A stretch of 64,000 nt of DNA, from contig JAMXSV010000007.1 in the NCBI GenBank assembly GCA_027559495.1, positions 620,001-684,000 of the forward strand, written 5' to 3'. A program made the translations under genes and the position numbers. This stretch comes from Aurifilum marmelostoma. Its lineage: Eukaryota > Ascomycota > Sordariomycetes > Diaporthales > Cryphonectriaceae. Below are positions 33,778 to 44,722 of the stretch, one piece after another; position 1 is the first letter of the stretch; every line of letters starts with the position of its first letter. The notes below the pieces were generated by a model, which was not told the origin of the DNA, did no database searches, and was given only the letters and a program-made list of their open reading frames with translations.

Positions 33778-36315
33778 TTATTGTACCATTGTGTCGTCTA
33801 GCCCATCGTCGTCCTCCAGACTCTCGATCGCCTCTTTGATCTGCTGGCTTGCCTACAAAAGGAAACGTTAGTTCAGCGCCGGTATGAAACACTTCAAGGG
33901 GGAAAACCAAAGAAGACGGAGGATAATGATATTTACCTTGGGGTCAAGACTCAGAGCCTGAGTGAAATGGCGCACAGCCTGACTCTTGTCGTTCTGCGCC
34001 TTGTATAATTTACCGAGCAGGAAGTGCACACGGGCATCGTCTGGGGCTAGACTCTTCAGTATGAGAAGCTCGTTCTGGGCCTTGGGAAGGTGTCCAATAG
34101 CAAGTAGGGCGCGGGCCTTCCTGAACCTGGCCTGGGCAGCACGGGGCGCCAGCTCGGTTGCTTTGCTAAAGAACGCCAGGGCTTGCTTGATATGCTTTTG
34201 CTTTTCCAGGACCGTACCGATACAGCATATGAGGACAGCATTGGTAGGATGGATCTGAGACGCAGCCTGGAAGTGGACATAGGCCTTGTCATAGTTTCCA
34301 AGTTTTTCGTACACCATGCCGATGCCGTAGTAGGCATTGTAGTGGCGCCGGTCTGCTGAGATGGACAGTCTGAAAGCCGTTAGGGCCTTGTCATATTCTT
34401 CATTGGCCATGTGCTCATGACCCTGAAGCGTGTAGGCGTACGCGAACTTGGGATCAAGCTGCGTGGCCCGCTTGAAACACCGCAGGGCCTGCTCGTGGTC
34501 CTTTGCCAAGGACCATGCGTTTCCGAGCGCACACCATGCCTCAGGCGACAGCCATGCAGAGTCGATGAGCTCGTGCGCCAGGAAGGACAGGTCCGTCTCT
34601 CGCTTGAGGTGCCAGAGGATGGTAGAGTACACCTCCATGTCTTGCATGCGGGTGGGAGACATTATCCTCAGACGCCTGAAGTATCTCTCGGCCTCTGGGT
34701 ATGCCGCCTGTTCGTACTGGGCCCGACCCATGTGTGCCAGCACCCACGGGGTGTCTTGATGCTGCCGGGGAAGCGTGCTGAAGGACTGGAGCGCGTCCTG
34801 GCAGTCGAATTGCGACAGCTGCTGGTACCCGTAGGCATATCGCCGCAGCAGGTCCAGGATCAGCTTCAGCGCCTCCTCGGTGCCGACGGGCTCTGGATCT
34901 GGCGGTTTCTGCGGCATGCGCTGCGTCGTCGTCACGGGCGCCTTGGCCGTCGGTCCTTCTGAACGGTCGACGTCCATGTTCGCCGCATCCTCGGTACCAC
35001 GTCTGTTGCCACTAACCACACGACCGACACTTGCGTTCGATCTGACGAAGCGATTCGATATTGGCGCTCTAGCCCTCTTCAGTTCCCGCCCAGCGGCCAC
35101 GCCAACAGTGGACGCCCCAGAATTCGTCTTGGTGGTTGACTTGTTGAACACGTTCAAGCGCGCACTCCTGCGCTGGGGGGCTCCCGGCTCATCCGTGTGC
35201 ATCGGCCTCGAATGTACCGGCTGCCCAGATACAGTCCGCTTGCGCTCTGTTATGGACGAGGACTTGAGGAGGGATGATGCTGGGTCGGGTGGCGCTTCTG
35301 CCGCCTCTTGCGCCTGGGCTCTCCTCTTGGACTGCAGCTTGTAGGCCACCCGAGGCGGTGCCTCTTGATCAACAACAGCCTGTGGCGGTCTCGTCCTCCG
35401 CATCGGCGCGTGGGGCGGTTCAGGGCCCGTCACCACTCGTGTCGCCTGAGCATCAGCGCCGAAGGCATGACCAGTGGGCGTCTCCATGCCCTCTAGGTTC
35501 GGTGATGGACCCGCGGCATTACCATTCCGCGACCTAGCAGCAACTATCTTGGACATGAAATCGTTTCCATCATCCTGGAGGTTGCTAAAGGAGGCAATGT
35601 CATTGGATCCCGTCGTGCGTGGTGGTTCGAAGGGATCTGCAGCGTCCTGGGCAGCTGTTCGAGAGGATTTCTTCGGCACATGAAGAGGTTCAAGGGCGCC
35701 CGAGCATACCTCCTTGTGGTCGTGGGCGGAGCCGTTCACCACCTGATCGAAATTCTTGACGAGCGCTTCGTTGCTCTTGAATATGTTGGGGACTCGGACT
35801 GTAACACCCATATCACACAGCGTGGTGAAGGCGTCCCACATCAGTGGGTTCATCTTCAGCGACTCCTCGAAACAGGCGATAGCCCTCGTCTTGTCGTCAT
35901 AGCCACGATACAACTTCCCCAGCAGACAGCTGCATGCCGACGAATCTGGATGTGGCACCCTCAGCCCCGCACCATGTTTTCCCATGTTATTTTTGGGCGA
36001 CCAGAGCCCTCTTGACTTTTCCAGGGCCGTAATCCCATCCTTCCACGCCTCCAGCCGCAGGCATGCTTGCGCAAAGACATATGAACAGCCGAGATGAAGC
36101 CCTCTATAGCCGGCAGCCTTGCTGAAATGGTACGCGGTGCGGTCATCACCCAGGCGGAAGTGGCAGAGAGCCAAGAGGAAGGCAGCCTCCGTGGTCTTGT
36201 CCTGGGCGCCTAGCCTCTCAGCGAAGAAAAGGGCATTATCGAGCGAGTTGTTGTCGAGGTGGTAGTATACAGCTTGTTGCAGCATCTCGTTGGACGCAGC
36301 AACGAGGGGCGCCAT
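33778..36315 (-). CDS. cdc27: Anaphase-promoting complex subunit Cdc27/APC3 (BimA/Nuc2)
   Basis: TPR scaffold of the APC/C ubiquitin ligase that binds the IR tails of Cdc20/Cdh1 and Apc10. Two exons: 36315-33937 and 33852-33778 (84-nt intron, GTAAAT...TGTAG), 817 residues. The start is MAPLVAASNEMLQQAVYYHLDN, which aligns with fungal BimA proteins; an in-frame ATG 18 nt upstream (MLNIDN) is possible. N-terminal TPRs carry the family signatures ALFFAERL, GYRGLHLGCSYVFAQACL and KLYRGYDDKTRAIACFEESL. A long, variable Ser/Pro/Arg-rich linker covers about 215-470. The C-terminal TPR superhelix (RYAYGYQQLSQFDCQDAL to HFTQALSLDPK) is complete with WCALGNAWSLAKDHEQALRC and YNAYYGIGMVYEKLGNYDKA. The acidic tail is in exon 2. 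Confidence 0.96.
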
Positions 36316-37785
36316 ATTGTCAATGTTCAACATTGGCCTTGACCCAAACAACAGTATAAGTTGTTACCAGTGCCGTCGATCCATGAGGTATCAGGGACCT
36401 GGTTGTAGACCAGACTCGGAGAAACTCCAGCACTCGAGGGGGAGGGTCAAGCAAGGCGAGCAAATGGTCGTGCAGCCGACAACGGGGAGGAGCTTCGAAA
36501 TCGGTCGTGGGATCAGGCCGGAGAAGTCTGAGTGCTGTGGTGGTATGCAGATGATGATCGCACGTAACCTGGGTACTTGAGTGCAAGAATATTAAGAACC
36601 GACAGCGTAATAGAGACGCGTGGTCAAGAGTCTGGGGGTACCAGATGACGAGAACAGAACAAACCCTATGGTCTTGACGTTGTCTAGTCTGGAGAGAGGA
36701 GAGAGAGAGAGGGAGGGAGCGATATTAGGGCAGGGTGACGATGAGATCCAGTGGCGTTGTTCTGGAGGATTGGAACAGGTGCTCTTCGTGCTCTTGTCGT
36801 GTTGTTTAGAGCCTGGTTTCGTGTTGGTCAAGAGATGTTTACTTTCTGGTTTCTGGGGAACCGATCGCACGAATTGTCAGAGCCACCCGGAGCACCGTGC
36901 ACTGACGAGAGTCTCGACTTGGTACTAAGAAGTACAACGAAGAGTGGTGCTAATGCTGTGGCTTGTCGTCGTCCTGACTTTCTAGAGGACACAGGGAGAA
37001 ACAGACGAGGAGGGCGTCCTATGATTCCGACTCAGATGTGATAACCACGACCGACACAAGCAGAGTTACCAGACCCACCAGGCAATCGAATGCCTCGCGG
37101 GATGGGATGGAGGATAAAGGTGCAACGGTCTAGGTAGACGGGCAGGTAGGAATCGAAGTGAGGTGTGTGGCGTAGGCAGGTGCGTGGTGGGCGTGCGTAC
37201 GTGAAGTCTACTTCTGTTGGATGTTTTGACCCGTCTGCAACAGGAAGTGATTGGGCGTTTCTGCCGCTGGAGCAACCGCTTGCGCTCCCCACCAGCCCTG
37301 TCCCTGCCTGCAACCATGCAGCGTCAGGCCCGCTATTTGTTAGCCCCCATTCCCCCCCCGCCATCCGATTTTACTGTATGCCAGCTGCGTGCTATGGTGC
37401 CAAGTATGGTGCTATGGTGCTAATAGCACACACCATATACTGTGGTAGTACGCACGCAACCCACTGGCACGCAGCTGGTACGTCAGCGCAGCACCCAACC
37501 CCACTCACAGTAAGGACAAGGTCGTAGTACACACGTGCAGCAGCACCTCTCAGCTCCAAATTTGTTTACTCATGTTCGTTCGTCCACAGCTTTCGCACTT
37601 CACCACCACAACTCCTAGCATAGGTCTCTGCCTCTGACAACAATATCAGAGTCTGCAGAGTACGATCTCTCAAGCAGCAGACCAATTACAACCGAGCCAC
37701 TTTGACCAAGTTCTGATCAGCCACGCGACAGTATCACCTCTGACCCGTTTCCACGCGTTGCATCATCATCATCATCATCATCATC
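36316..37785. promoter_or_regulatory. Divergent promoter region of cdc27 and snd2
   Basis: 1.5 kb between two start codons facing away from each other. No coding sequence recognised. A short imperfect repeat of GCTATGGTGC units lies near 37390-37425, and a (CAT)9 array runs into the snd2 start codon. Confidence 0.6.
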
Positions 37786-37787
37786 AT
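37761..37787. repeat. (CAT)9 array overlapping the snd2 start codon
   Basis: Nine perfect CAT units; the AT of the last unit plus the following G form the snd2 ATG at 37786. Confidence 0.95.
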
Positions 37788-38280
37788 GGCTCAGAAGGCG
37801 AAGAAGGACCGCGCCAAGTCCAACGCCGCAGCCCTGAACAACTTACACATCGGCGCGGCCGTGGTAAATGGGCTCTTCCTGGCATGGTACCTCCTCTTCC
37901 GGTCCCGCTCGCTCCTGGCCTACTTCTTCCTGTCCCTCCCGAGCTTCATCTGCCAGTTTGCTCTGGAGAGGGCCGGGCGCCCGAAGTTTGACCCTAGCAC
38001 CGGCGCACTCAGGTCATCAGGCGAGGATCTTTCTGCGAGGGGTCTGACCGAGTACATGTGGGATGTCGTGTGGGTCACCTGGGCCTGTCAGGTCCTGGTC
38101 ATGCTGTTTGGGAACTGGTTTTGGCTGCTCTGGGCCGTCGTCCCGGCATATGGAGCATATCAAGGCTACGGACTGCTCGGACAGGCGAAACAGATGGCTG
38201 GAATGCAGGGCATGCAGGGTGGTGGCGGTCAGGAGGCTGTGCCGGCTGGGAACAGGAAGCAGCGGCGGGCTGCGGCTTGA
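37786..38280 (+). CDS. snd2: Snd2/TMEM208-family ER protein
   Basis: Small ER membrane protein of the TMEM208/Snd2 (DUF788) family. In yeast it works in the SRP-independent (SND) route that targets membrane proteins to the ER. Intronless, 164 residues. The basic N-terminus MAQKAKKDRAKSNAAALNNL is typical. Hydrophobic segments lie at about 22-40 and 41-57 (NGLFLAWYLLF, LLAYFFLSLPSFI), and a strongly hydrophobic stretch at about 97-122 (WVTWACQVLVMLFGNWFWLLW). Then comes a Gly/Met/Gln-rich tail ending in basic NRKQRRAAA. The stop lies 95 bp from the stop of the convergent DUF3605 gene. Confidence 0.92.
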   Translation: MAQKAKKDRAKSNAAALNNLHIGAAVVNGLFLAWYLLFRSRSLLAYFFLSLPSFICQFALERAGRPKFDPSTGALRSSGEDLSARGLTEYMWDVVWVTWACQVLVMLFGNWFWLLWAVVPAYGAYQGYGLLGQAKQMAGMQGMQGGGGQEAVPAGNRKQRRAAA

Positions 38281-38375
38281 TGGTCCGTCACAAACGACAT
38301 CACGGTGACGGTGGGGGGAGGAGGAAGGGAGGAAGCTTGACTCGGCGGCATGTCTTCAATATCTTCAGTCGGGTG

Positions 38376-39083
38376 CTATCTATGGAAGTCGTGCTCCCTC
38401 GTCCACTCCTCCACTATCGACAGGTCCACGTCCCTCACGAGGACGTGGATGTGCTCCAGGGAACGCACCGACTGGAGGGACACCCAGTTCTTGAACCACA
38501 TGACCTGGTTCTCACCGCCTGCACCGAGCCTATCAACAAAATATGTCCTGACAAAGTCGCAGATGAGCCGTCTGCTCTCTGGGGTAACATCACCAGTGCT
38601 AGGGTCCGTGGGAATGATAGTTCGGCTCCATACGACAATGTGCGTGATGCCGGATGTGAGGCCGTAGGGCCAGTCATTCCGCAGCACACGATAGTCGGAC
38701 GGATTGGCAAAGGGGATCTCGGAGACTGGCGTGAACGGGAGGTCACCCCATGCCGTGGGCAGACGGTTCTTCAGAAGATAGTTGGTCATGGATCCGTATT
38801 CAGCCTTGGTCGCCGCGGACCACGCCATATACGCGCGCAGGTCACTGGGCTTGCGCTTCAGGACCGAGAGGTTGTTGGTATCTATCAAGCCTGTCAGGGA
38901 GGGGGGGAGGACTACTAGGCCGCAGCTTATAAAATCATTGTCATGCCGCCACCACCTACCAATGATCGTCTTCAACTCGTCCCAATTATGGTATTTGAAC
39001 TCCTCGTCCGTCTGTGAGAGCACCCATCTGTCCACATCCGTCAAGGGGAAGGGAGAATCTTCGGCGACGACACCCTGGCCCAT
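38376..39083 (-). CDS. DUF3605 protein, N-acetylglucosamine-induced protein 1-like
   Basis: Member of the fungal DUF3605 family, named after a GlcNAc-induced Candida protein; biochemical role unknown. Two exons: 39083-38960 and 38890-38376, 212 residues. Family motifs are clear: PFPLTDVDRWVLSQTDEEF, HNWDELKTIIG, LSVLKRKPSDLRAYMAW, YGSMTNYLLKNRL, DYRVLRNDWPYGL, IVVWSRTIIPTD, and RRLICDFVRTYFVDRL with FKNWVSLQSVRSLEHIHVLVR near the end. The 69-nt intron (GTAGGT...GACAG) is a multiple of three and has no stop, so an unspliced message would add 23 residues. Divergent from cbr1 with 534 bp between start codons. Confidence 0.9.
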   Translation of the reverse strand: MGQGVVAEDSPFPLTDVDRWVLSQTDEEFKYHNWDELKTIIGRWWRHDNDFISCGLVVLPPSLTGLIDTNNLSVLKRKPSDLRAYMAWSAATKAEYGSMTNYLLKNRLPTAWGDLPFTPVSEIPFANPSDYRVLRNDWPYGLTSGITHIVVWSRTIIPTDPSTGDVTPESRRLICDFVRTYFVDRLGAGGENQVMWFKNWVSLQSVRSLEHIHVLVRDVDLSIVEEWTREHDFHR

Positions 39084-39617
39084 CCTACAGAGACTGCAAG
39101 GTCTCAGACCCTGCCTGATCCGAATGACGTTGAGTTCAAGAAAGGTAATGAATGTGAATGTAAATGCCAATGAAGACTTTAGACGAAGAGAGCAACACAG
39201 AAACTTTGGTCCGTAGGTACGTACCACGTAAACTGCCCGTGACGAGACCCAAACGAGGAAAGAAGCAGCCAGCGATAACGATGACCCAGTCCTACACCGC
39301 CTTTGCCCAAATAAGAAAGACGGAGGCGGAGGCCGCCGTGGGTCCTCGTCGAGTGGCTCGAGCTCCCCGCCAAGAGCTCCGATGCCGTTGTTGCGATTAG
39401 CCCTGGAACCTAATTTTTGGCATAAGCTCTTCCTCAACATTCGGACTCGAGGACCAACGCCTTGTCCCCCCCTTTCCTGTCCTATCCCAACCCAGAGTGC
39501 AGAGCTTCCCACGAGTACCCAGGATCAACATCTGATCCTCTCTCAAGGGTTCAGGGGACTCGTCTGCCATCAATTCCTATTACTTTCCTACTCACGCATC
39601 GACCAAGAAACCACATC
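39084..39617. promoter_or_regulatory. Divergent promoter of the DUF3605 gene and cbr1
   Basis: 534 bp between two opposed start codons, with no coding features. Pyrimidine-rich stretches lie just before the cbr1 ATG, as is usual for fungal promoters. Confidence 0.55.
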
Positions 39618-40928
39618 ATGGCAACCAAGGAGCCTCTCACCTCCAAGAAATACGTCGATGGGATCTACATCCCCGCCGGCCTGCTTGTCTTCGGCACTTT
39701 TATTGTCAAGCGGGAATGGCTTCCCTACGCCGTCGTTTTGGCTCTCGCCCTGGGTGCGCTGAAATTCATCAGGACTCGTAAGTCAAATAGACCCTATTCC
39801 TTTTATCTTCCGCCTCCTCCCATTGTAGCAGATTCCCAACATGCCGAGTCCGGTCCGACCTGTACAGTCGGCGGCGGCGGCGGCGGCGGCGGCGGCAGCT
39901 GCAGCAGCAGCGCCATCAGCACCACCGTCTCACAATTTGACTAACAATCACCAGAACCCAAGAAGTCCCTGAAGCCAGACGTCTTCCAGGAGTTTGAGCT
40001 CAAGGAGAAGACCATCCTCTCCCACAACACCGCCATGTGAGTCCTTACTTACCCAAGCAACCCAACCCAGCGCCTCTTGGGCTTGTGGCCCCTCTTCACC
40101 CACTAACGGCATGTTTTCTCTCTCTCTAAAGCTACCGCTTCGCCCTTCCGAGCCCGTCCCACATCCTCGGCCTCCCCATCGGCCAGCACATCTCGATCGG
40201 CGCTGTCCTGCCCCAGCCCGATGGCACTGACAAGGAGATTGTGCGGTCCTACACGCCCATCAGCGGCGACGAGCAGGCTGGCCACTTTGACCTCCTGATC
40301 AAGTCGTACCCGACAGGCAACATCAGCAAGCACTTTGCCTCGCTGGCCGTCGGCCAGCCGATCCGCGTCCGCGGGCCCAAGGGTGCCTTCTCGTACACGC
40401 CCAACATGGTACGCCACTTTGGCATGATCGCCGGGGGCACTGGCATCACGCCCATGCTGCAGGTCGTCAAGGCCATCATCCGGGGCCGCAAGGCGGGCGA
40501 CCGCACCGAGGTCGACCTCATCTTTGCCAACGTCACGAAGCAGGACATCCTGCTCAAGGAGGACCTCGACGCCCTCGCAGAGGAGGACAAGGGCTTCAGG
40601 GTGCACTACGTCCTGGACAAGCCCCCCGAGGGGTGGACCGGTGGTGTCGGCTACGTCACTGGTGACATGATCTCGGTATGTTACTCTGTGGCAATCTACG
40701 CACACTTTTTTGCTTTTCTTTTGTATACATATATATATATTGTGTTTTAGCATAAAGCTGACATGAGTGTGATTACAGAAATGGCTGCCCAAGCCTGCCG
40801 ACGATGTCAAGATTCTCCTCTGTGGTCCACCTCCCATGATCAGCGGCCTGAAGAAGACCACCGAGTCTCTGGGCTTCAAGAAGGCTCGCCCCGTCAGCAA
40901 GCTCGAGGACCAGGTCTTCGCCTTCTAG
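39618..40928 (+). CDS. cbr1: NADH-cytochrome b5 reductase
   Basis: FAD enzyme of the ER or outer mitochondrial membrane that reduces cytochrome b5 with NADH, feeding sterol and fatty-acid desaturation. Four exons: 39618-39777, 39955-40036, 40132-40675 and 40779-40928; phases agree and the protein is 311 residues. The N-terminal membrane anchor spans about 17-51. FAD-binding RSYTPIS is at 119-125 and the following SYPTGNISKHFASL is typical. The NADH motif GGTGITPMLQ starts at about 182, and LLCGPPMI lies near the end, followed by the C-terminal DQVFAF expected for the enzyme. Intron 1 carries a CGG/CAG array. Confidence 0.96.
39869..39910. repeat. (CGG)n-(CAG)n array in cbr1 intron 1
   Basis: Trinucleotide array inside the first cbr1 intron; not translated when the intron is removed. 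Confidence 0.9.
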
Positions 40929-41326
40929 GCGGCATGCGTATGTGATTTTGTGGTGGACAATTCAGCAAATTGAGGCTGTGCCCGGCGGGCAGAAGCTCTC
41001 TCACGGACGCAAAGAGGGAACTAGTTCCCACCTCGTGTGGGGGGGTAATGCAGCTCCGCTTCTTCTTCTGCCTGGGGTAGCGGTCTCGAGCAAAAGGCTA
41101 TATAGAAATCGTGGAACAGACAGGGCTGATTGGGAGCGGGCACGGGGCGCATCGATCTGCACTGGCTCTAGAAGGGGTGGAGTTTGGCAAAACGTGAAGG
41201 ATAGGACTATCTATAGAAGAGAGACGGGAGTTTATGTGCAATGTCTCATGACCATCATCGTCGTGACCATCAAGACTCTCACATACATACTGCGTCAAAC
41301 GTGCTCTTCCACCTATGCTGCGACGA
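40929..41326. other. Intergenic between convergent cbr1 and pbn1; nothing seen
   Basis: 398 bp of 3' flank for both genes, with no coding or structural feature that I could support. Confidence 0.6.
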
Positions 41327-43035
41327 TTATTGCTCCTTCTTCTCCTTCTTCTTCTCCAACCCCTGCATCTGCTCGGCAGGCCCGTAGCCCGTGGCGAGGT
41401 ACAGCTGGACGAGTTTCCACACGATCCACCCGAACCCAAGAGCCACGACGACAGTCGTCCCTATGCCGGCCCATCCTGCTCTATCTACGTCCAGAACCGG
41501 CACCCGGAGGCCACTTGTCAGCCGGGCATCTGCTCCTTTTGCTGCCCCAGCAGCAGGCTGTGGTTCGACGTGCCAGAACACGGTGCGCGGGCCGAACAGC
41601 CCATCATAGCCCAGATTGACGCGCTCAAACGGGCTCGAGGGGAACTTGGTTCCTTCCTCGGTGGTGCATGCCCAGAAGACGGCCGGATAGGGCACCTCGA
41701 CGTCCCTGTATCCGCCGGGTGCGGGGGCCAAGTAGCGGAGGTGGAGGGGCACCTCGGCCGTCCACCAGGCCGCGTCCGGACCGAGCTCTGCTGTCTCTGT
41801 TTCTGCCTCCGGCAGAGGAGGAGAAAGCTCGAGCAGCGCGGCAGACCCCCACAGGTCCATGACGTAGTCAGGCGCCTCGAGGTCGACGGGCTGGGAGGCA
41901 TAGTGCAGGGCGCTGAGGTTCTTGCTGGCGAGGAAGAGGGGGTCCGAGAGCTGGTATCTGTCCGCGAAGACGGCGCGCGGGAGGGTCAGGTGGGCGTGGA
42001 GGGCGCAAGCGCCGGGCGGGGGCCGGATGGCGGCGCTGTTGAGCCGGAGCTGCAGCGAGGGGTGAAGGCCTGCCGGCTCGAGAAAGCTGGCGGTGAAGGA
42101 GGAGACGGCGCCGCTGCCATGCTCGGCGCGACGGTGGCGGGCAGGGAACTTGAATGCCGTGGCCGAAGGCTTCTTGTCCTGGCCCAAGACGGTCAGCACC
42201 CCGGCCAGGCCGATCTCGTGGGGCTCGACACCCTGCTGGGCAGGGTCTGAGGCCAGCACACCGACCTCGACGCGGTGATTTCTGGCATCGAGGGGTGAGG
42301 TGACGACAAGAGGCTCGTCCTGGTGGTTCCACTGGGCGGTAATCTTGAGGACATGGCTGATGGTGTCCCAGTCGACATCGAGACTGATGGCAGTGTCGAG
42401 ACGGTCGACGCGGGAGGCGCACGAGGACCCTTCCGGGGTGGTGGCCGACGGCGGCGGGCAGAGGTTGCTGTGGGCGTAGGCAATGAGCGGCCTAAGGGAT
42501 TCCAGGGGCGAGTAGTACTGGTAGGCTGTGGAATGGGAGAAGCGGTCATTAGGTAGGGTTATGAAGGAGGCCTGGGGTGATTTGCAGTCCAGGCCTTGAC
42601 CAAAGGCCTCCTGCAACGTCTTGCAGAGACTTTGCCCATCGCTATGACATTCTCGCAATAGTGATCAGCATACATTCCTTTATTTAAACGAGTTTTCTTT
42701 CATTGCCTCGCTTGTGCCTATTAGAGAGAGAGGACTTACTCCTGAATTGGAGGTTCTAGCCGAGGCGTGTAGAACAGGTGGAACCCGGGCGAGAGACGTG
42801 AGAAGAGCGGGCTCACGGTGTCGTAGGGGTGCGGGCTGACCCATCGCAGGTGAAGCTCATGAGAGCCTTGCAGGACCTGGCGCAGCTCCTCTGGCAGCTC
42901 GTCCAGGGCCAGCGTGACACGATCCTCCCTCACTGCGGGCAAGACTGGGCCCGTCAGGCTGCTGTCGAGGATCTTGAACGTCGACGGGTCGACCGCATCC
43001 TGTGGCCTATGCAGGAAGGTGATACGCTGCCTCAT
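41327..43035 (-). CDS. pbn1: Pbn1/PIG-X, GPI-mannosyltransferase I stabilising subunit
   Basis: ER membrane glycoprotein that stabilises the Gpi14/PIG-M mannosyltransferase adding the first mannose of GPI anchors. Two exons: 43035-42740 and 42641-41327. The intron is GTAAGT...CATAG (98 nt) and the protein has 536 residues. The N-terminus MRQRITFLHRPQDAV matches fungal Pbn1. The PIG-X core includes YYSPLESLRPLIAYAH, HAHLTLPRAVFADRYQL, YVMDLWGSAALLELS, YPAVFWACTTEEGTKFPSSPF and NLGYDGLFGPRTVFWHVEP. One C-terminal membrane segment (about 487-513, IGTTVVVALGFGWIVWKL) is followed by a cytosolic lysine-rich tail. Divergent from the caspase-like/homeodomain gene. Confidence 0.93.
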
Positions 43036-43228
43036 GTTCGGTCTCTCGGTGAAGGTATATTCTTGTTCTGTGTCTGTTTCTCTTGACTTTCCGGATGGCA
43101 CGTTCTCAGCACGTGGGGTGGTGTGGGAGGGTCTGGCTGAGCTTGTTGCCAGGGTGTCGAGCAGCCCGTCCTCTCCTCTAGTACAAAGTACTATGGATAC
43201 TACGGACTGTAACTTTCGTAGGTGGTAC

Positions 43229-43270
43229 ACCGGAGAACGGGAACTCCTCCGGTAGGTGTGTGTACCGGAG
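43229..43270. promoter_or_regulatory. Three ACCGGAG/CTCCGGT elements in 42 bp
   Basis: ACCGGAG at 43229-43235, its reverse complement CTCCGGT at 43247-43253, and ACCGGAG again at 43264-43270, about 195-235 bp upstream of the pbn1 ATG. The first two could also pair as a 7-bp hairpin stem with an 11-nt loop. CGG half-sites in inverted or everted pairs are typical targets of Zn2Cys6 factors, but no factor can be named. Confidence 0.3.
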
Positions 43271-44620
43271 CGGGTAACCTCTCTCTCTTTGTGATGTTAC
43301 CAGCCTCCTTGTTGCGGGAACTTGTCCCGTCACCGAAGCGACAAGAGAGACCGACTCCACCTGGGATCGCCAAGTCCCAAGCAAGCCTGGCTGCCACTTT
43401 ACAAGTCGGGTCATGCACACAGATGGATAGGCTTGCTTCTAGACGAGGCCAATGGAGACAAGAGATTGGATTGGTATGGAGTCCTGGTGTGAAGAGGAAG
43501 ACCTTGTGGGAGATGATGCGCTGTATGATTGAAACGGCACCCATCCAGAAAATCCTATTCAAAAGTCTCAAGTCTCTTTTGAGACAAGATGTCGTTGTTG
43601 TCAGGCTGTCAGGCTGCAAAATTGCTTGCTGAGTGAGAATGGAAATGCAAATGGTGATGAAGATGGTTGCCGGCAGGGGTTGTTTGAGCCTCGTGCCTCG
43701 CGTGCTGCACCGATGGCCAGAAGGCTCACCGAGGGAACGAGGATCACTTGGTTGAGGGGTACCTGGGCCAACCGCGCATGTAAGCCGGCAGCTGGATGTA
43801 CCCGCTTAGTACTCTGGTACAGTACAGGACCCCTTCGGTATTCGAACAGGTTTAGCGCTTCTCAGGACCCTTCGCCCCTCCCCTCTGTATATTTCCAACC
43901 CCTGCAGGTGTGCATGATGGCTGCGCTGTCCAGTTGTCGGGCAGTGGGCGCTCACACTCTCCTCCCTCGCTCTTTCCAGAGCTGAAACTGGCACAATTTT
44001 CCAGCAGGCACAGACAACAACCTTGTTATTTGTGGCCATTGCTCTTTCCCTCCGTGCAGCTGTGCCAGCAGAAGACCTCCTTCCCAATCTCATCGCACCA
44101 GGCACACACAACTTCAATCATCTCATCTCATCGCTCTTTCTGCTTTCTTTCCTTCTCCATCACTCAGAACCTATCACCGCCTCGTCCTCGCGACAACCAT
44201 GTACAGTACGCGCCTGCGGTAGGACTGTACCCAGCTGATCATCACCCTCTCTCTTTCTACTCTATCTCTTTCTCTCTACCTCCTCCCCTCTCCATACTTC
44301 GTCTATCGCCACTCCTCTTTTTTGTCCTCCCCGGCAAACAAAGAAGCTCCACCCTTGAACCGCTGCTGGGCCCGTCGGTCACCGTCCCCCCCGCAGACCA
44401 CTTGACAGTCCATTCCCTGTCTGATGAGTCGTGTTGCTGGTCTTGCTCTCTCTTGTTCCCTCCATATGGTGTCTTCGTATTCTGCTCTCCTCCTGCCACT
44501 GTCGTCGGCTCGGCCTAGGAGGGTCCCCGCATCGGTTGATACCTTGGGACCCGGCGGTTGTGCTTCGGTCATCCTATCCGGGTAGTCTAGCCCGCACTCA
44601 CTCGAAGGGGGTACACACAT

Positions 44621-44651
44621 ACACGCACGCACGCACGCACGCACACGCACA
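44621..44651. repeat. (CACG)n/CA-rich array
   Basis: Tetranucleotide CACG/ACGC units followed by CA, about 75 bp before the start codon of the caspase-like/homeodomain gene; probably in its 5' leader. Confidence 0.85.
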
Positions 44652-44722
44652 CCTACGCATACGCACCCGCCGCCGCTCACGCCCACGCTGTCCACACAGC
44701 TACATACTCTACACCGGGGGCC

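Larger units (their letters stand above)
43036..44722. promoter_or_regulatory. Divergent promoter region of pbn1 and the caspase-like/homeodomain gene
   Basis: 1.7 kb between two opposed start codons. It holds three copies of a 7-bp ACCGGAG element near the pbn1 side and long pyrimidine-rich stretches plus an ACGC array before the other start. No supported coding frame. Confidence 0.55.
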
